Assembly: GCA_963402885.1 (NCBI GenBank)
Contig: OY727094.1
Span: forward strand, 33,978,501 to 34,042,500
Direction of reading: 5' to 3'
Source: Antedon bifida
Lineage: Eukaryota; Echinodermata; Crinoidea; Comatulida; Antedonidae
Length of the DNA: 64,000 nt
Shown: piece by piece, positions 61,101 through 64,000 of the stretch
How the letters are laid out: each line of letters starts with the position of its first letter
How positions within the stretch are numbered: the first letter of the stretch is position 1
The notes under the pieces: generated by a model
What the model saw: only the letters and a program-made list of their open reading frames with translations
Database searches by the model: none
What the model was told of the DNA's origin: nothing
Translations under genes and position numbers: made by a program

Positions 61101-61526
61101 GGGTACCACAAAAATTTAAATTCACATTAAATAATTACACTATTTTGTACTTGATTATTGTTAACATATTCAAATATATATTATTGATATTGATTGAATC
61201 TTGATATTCTTCTGAATACTTCAACAGTACACATGGCCCTAGCCTAGATCAAATTCTCCTTGTGTGACATGAATACGCGGCAACCCTTCCTAACTAAAGT
61301 GTACTAGGCTGGCATGTAGTAGGCCTATCTTTAATAGTTCCAGCCCACTCCCGTAAACCTGTTCCCCCTCCTCCCGCCGGCCCTGAAAATCCCCTGCCTG
61401 CCTCCTGGGCTGGCTGTTAACAAATGGAATACCGGTTAGCCTAGATAGGCTTAGCTTATATACTCTAAACTAACTATTTCTTACACAAACTAAATGATAT
61501 AAAAAGCTAGAAACTTACTCTGCCAT
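55183..61526 (-). CDS. PGD: 6-phosphogluconate dehydrogenase, decarboxylating
   Basis: Fourteen exons on the minus strand code 482 residues: 61519-61526, 59091-59124, 58807-58848, 58352-58531, 58177-58242, 57885-58003, 57325-57391, 56973-57107, 56700-56825, 56302-56365, 56070-56200, 55833-55966, 55476-55698, 55183-55302. The enzyme oxidises and decarboxylates 6-phosphogluconate to ribulose 5-phosphate, making NADPH in the cytosolic pentose phosphate pathway. Visible: [14 protein letters not shown] (NADP-binding fold), the [12 protein letters not shown] start of exon 4, the [16 protein letters not shown] signature, [15 protein letters not shown] with catalytic Lys183 and Glu190, and the C-terminal [18 protein letters not shown]. 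Length is one residue short of the human enzyme. All junctions keep phase and every key residue is present. The first coding exon has only eight bases. Confidence 0.98.
55317..55450. mobile_element. MITE family A, copy 8 (worn ends)
   Basis: TAGTTTGACAAAAAAAGTG, ATATGGGCACATCAC and CAGTGTAGACC remain, but the outer ends are lost. It fills most of the last PGD intron. Confidence 0.8.
56444..56563. mobile_element. MITE family A, copy 9 (short form)
   Basis: AAAGCTCTGTCTACACTATC at the left, GGTGTAAACAGAGCTTT at the right, TA on both sides. In the intron between PGD exons 9 and 10. Confidence 0.9.
57475..57860. repeat. 23-bp minisatellite in a PGD intron
   Basis: The core unit is CCCTACACAACCAATACTAC plus TTG, about nine near-identical consecutive copies flanked by diverged ones (CCCTACAGACTACTACTTTC). 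Three overlapping ORFs rich in Pro/Tyr/Thr are frame translations of it. It sits between exons 6 and 7. Confidence 0.95.
58630..58700. repeat. short direct repeat of a dispersed element end
   Basis: GGGGACACCTCTATTCA occurs three times in a row. Related phrases are at 6215-6330, 8360-8450 and 58750-58775. Located in the intron between PGD exons 3 and 4. Confidence 0.7.
58876..59044. mobile_element. MITE family A, copy 10 (5' end missing)
   Basis: Several CAAATATGGTAGTGATATG repeats and an intact right part through GTTTGATAGTGTTGACAGAG. In the intron between PGD exons 2 and 3, where it makes up most of the sequence. Confidence 0.85.
59155..59290. repeat. 50-bp tandem repeat, ~2.7 copies
   Basis: AAATGATATGATTAACACTG and TAGAGAGTATAAAATGAAGG recur at 50-bp spacing. 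In PGD intron 1. Confidence 0.92.
59643..59810. mobile_element. MITE family A, copy 11
   Basis: Both ends complete (AAAGCTCTGTCTACACTATC and inverse), flanked by TA. In PGD intron 1 (59125-61518); the remainder of that intron shows no exon or other recognised feature. Confidence 0.93.
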
Positions 61527-63098
61527 TATGATAGTTGAGTTTCGTTGGAATTCTAAGGTAATACGAAATTGGTATTTGTGGTAATGGTGCAGAAACCCCT
61601 TTCAATCAGTTTCCTCATGCAGCAGCAACCCAATGATACAGCACAAAAAGTACACGGTATTTAAAAGGCGTACCTGAAAAAGTTAAAGGTCACCATTTAC
61701 TTCCGCATGTTGCTCATTTGCATACATTTTAATAACAAAAATAGGTATTGCACGTTGAAGAAGTGGAATTTTGTATTCCATGCCAAAATACATTAAATCG
61801 TTAATATCGTGTGTAATGTTAACACTGTTGTGTCATATTATATTGTTTGCACAATATTTTATTCAAAATATATGGCTCTGTCTCGACGGGAACGGTCAAA
61901 CTCCCTCTATATTTGTGGGAACCCAACACAAAATAAAAACACCAAAGGCAAAAACATTAAAGTCATTCATGCAGAACGTAATAAAGCAGAAAAAAATGAT
62001 GGTGTCAGATAGATCATCCCGGAAACTACAGTAATCGCTGAAAATGTTTATCAATAATAAAAACATATTGTACCAAAGATAACTCAAAATAATGCGTAAT
62101 ATTTCATTGTTAACTCTAGGCCTACATAGCTATTATTTAAGGTAAGGAGGTGTAGACAAACTGGGGCTATTAAGTATTATAGTGGTAGTACTATATGTGT
62201 TATTATACTCTATATTGGACTGTTTGTGATTGAAAAGGTAGGTATAACCAGGGAGTTGTTTAATATAACAAACACTCATCAGTTCTCCACAACAACAGGA
62301 GGATGATGTTAACTTATACGTATAGGCCTAGACTCTCTAGACCAGTTGATTTTATCTCGCCTACCCCCCAACGCAACGGCAGATCTAAATACCGTATCCG
62401 GATATTCACCCCCTGGACATTTACCCCCCAGAAAACTACCCCCCGGACAACCACCACCTGGACAACTACCCCCTTAGGACAACTACCCCTTTAGGACAAC
62501 TACCCCCCGGACAAATACCCCCCGGACAACTACCCCCTTAGGACAACAACCCCTTAGGACAACTACCCCCTGGACAACTACCCCCCGGACAATTACCCCC
62601 TAGGAACAACCTGACTCTGCAATAGTGTATAATAGGTAGTTGACCGGGGGGTAGTTATCCTAAGGGGGTAGTTGTCCTAAGGGGGTAGTTGTCCGGGGAG
62701 TAGTTGTCCGGGGGGTTGTTATCCTAAGAGGGTAGTTGTCCTAAGGGGGTAGTTGTCCGGGGAGTAGTTGTCCGGGGGGTAGTTGTCCTAAGGGGGTAGT
62801 TGTCCTAAGGGGGTAGTTGTCCGGGTGGTAAACATCCGGGGGGTAACTGTCTAGGGGGTAGGTGTCCTAGAACCCTAAATACAGATATAGTACTAATTCA
62901 ATATTCTGAAAGAGAAGACTGATTGTGTTTGTCCTTTAATAATGATTAATATTTCAAAATATATAGGCTATATATATCGCATGGCAGTTACTTTTTTGTT
63001 GCATGTTGCTGTAGATTTTGATTTTCATTAATAAATAATAGTGATATATTATTTTGTCATTCATTCTTTTTTTAGGACGTGAAGTAAAAAGTGACAAA
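61527..63098. other. divergent intergenic region between PGD and the secreted-protein gene
   Basis: The two genes point away from each other, so promoters of both should lie here. ATTTGCAT (61718-61725) is an octamer-like site ~190 bases upstream of the PGD ATG; its use is unknown. The only conspicuous structure is the G/C-rich inverted repeat at 62395-62870. Confidence 0.4.
62395..62870. repeat. C-rich/G-rich long inverted repeat
   Basis: The left arm (62395-62612) is a run of units such as GGACAACTACCCCC with CTTAGGACAACTACC variants. After a ~30-base spacer the right arm (62640-62870) is the inverse, GGGGGTAGTTGTCC and GTCCTAAGGGGGTAG. Each arm is itself a ~14-18-bp tandem repeat. The right arm has many runs of four to six G. 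Confidence 0.92.
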
Positions 63099-63806
63099 AT
63101 GATGATAAACATTCTGTGGTGCTTTATTTTCTTCAGTCGCCTACTTTCCATTGACGGACATCCGGAATCATCAGAAGCTTGTGACGCGAAAAATCATGAA
63201 TGCACCAAATTGAACACTGAAAGCTCGAACAGATACCTTCCAGGATTTCAAATGTTTCCTCTTCCCAAACCGTCCAGAGTTTATAAAACAAAGAATAACA
63301 ATTCCAGTACAGCTGGACTTTATGTTTTTGATAATATTTTCAATTTAACAAGTTTGTTAATCTTGGATAGCTACCATCAAGTTGCTGCTAAATGGCGGTA
63401 AATAAAATAATTGCTTATCACAGAGGAAAGCTTTCATCTTTTTAGATTAATTCTTGATAAAAACAGCTTAGTTTTTGCTATGGTGTCTTTTAGTACAAGA
63501 ACTGAGGCTACAACTCAGGAAATAGGTCTGGGTTGTGCCTCTAAGTCTAATTTCACTGCTTGTAAAACCAAAATCTATCGAGTTTGTAACCACAACTCTT
63601 TTAATCCTAATTATGATCATTATTATTTATCATCCAAGCAGATACAGGACTTCCAATGAACACGGTCTTCCACCATGGGTAGCGTCATTAAACCCAAGCA
63701 TGATGTCAAGTACACAGTTTGGAAGAAGACTACATCAAGTCGCTGCATCAGTCAGTGAGAGCACGACAATCAAATTGTCTGAAATTGAGCTCAACATTGT
63801 GAGACG
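63099..63806 (+). CDS. putative secreted protein, 5' part only
   Basis: Two exons are supported: 63099-63397 and 63642-63806, joined by a GT-AG intron in phase 2, with a further donor at 63807, so the gene continues past the window. The start MMINILWCFIFFSRLLSIDG is a clear signal peptide. Then come PESSEACDAKNHEC, two N-glycosylation sites (NSS, NLT) and, in the second exon, HGLPPWVASLNPSMMSS and LSEIELNIVRR. HQVAA occurs near the end of both exons. An acceptor-like TTTTTTTAG at 63067-63075 suggests a 5' UTR exon further upstream. I do not recognise the family. Confidence 0.5.
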
Positions 63807-63867
63807 GTAGGAGTCCTGATATTCAGTCTGCAGAAGATGGTTGAAGTCTGAACCACTAAATTATGAT

Positions 63868-63938
63868 CTTTACCTCCCCCTCTTTTTCTTCCTCCTCATC
63901 CTCTTCTTCCTCTTCCTCCTCCTTTTCCTCCTCCTCAC
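63868..63938. repeat. polypyrimidine (CTT/CCT)n tract
   Basis: About 70 bases almost purely C and T on the plus strand, within the intron after the second exon of the putative secreted protein. Confidence 0.9.
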
Positions 63939-64000
63939 AAGCATCAACCAAATGTCATCATAGTTGCTTATCTCAATTAATATAATTCTAATTATTCTCT

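Overview
This is nuclear DNA from an animal. Genes are split into many exons with GT-AG introns and lie in AT-rich, repeat-dense sequence full of short inverted-repeat transposons, tRNA-headed SINEs and minisatellites. HYR domains on an adhesion GPCR, a SUEL-lectin-like module on a xylosyltransferase and the general repeat style suggest a marine invertebrate deuterostome, probably an echinoderm. The species is an inference. All exon models were built by hand by matching splice sites and reading-frame phase; no search was run.

Layout. 1-18000 holds no gene I can support, only repeats. Its main structure is a ~6.8 kb block (10228-17049) bounded by inverted repeats; inside, a ~1.85 kb cassette carrying two tRNA-like modules occurs about 2.6 times in tandem. 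18203-33979 (+) is a 21-exon gene for a 1133-residue GT14 xylosyltransferase-like protein. It has a SUEL-like Cys-rich N-terminal region and two hydrophobic segments at the C-terminus. 35252-50615 (+) is a 20-exon adhesion GPCR of 1119 residues. Its ectodomain contains a recently duplicated five-exon cassette ending in a HYR domain, followed by GAIN/GPS and seven membrane segments. 52811-53095 (-) is a possible small Cys-rich protein. 55183-61526 (-) is a complete 14-exon 6-phosphogluconate dehydrogenase gene (482 residues). 63099 to the right edge (+) holds the first two coding exons of an unidentified secreted protein.

The genes do not form one pathway. The xylosyltransferase-like protein and the GPCR both belong to the secretory or cell-surface system; PGD is a cytosolic pentose-phosphate enzyme. 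What links the loci is shared mobile-element load: one TA-flanked MITE family has about eleven copies, mostly in introns of the xylosyltransferase-like and PGD genes. A 4.2 kb element with long inverted repeats and a 9-bp target duplication sits in only one of the two duplicated GPCR cassettes, and its empty site is preserved in the other.

The most notable observations are the lectin-like/GT14 fusion, the near-identical HYR cassette duplication with its filled/empty transposon pair, two small inverted-repeat elements carrying a hammerhead-ribozyme-like core, and the amplified cassette with paired tRNA-like heads.
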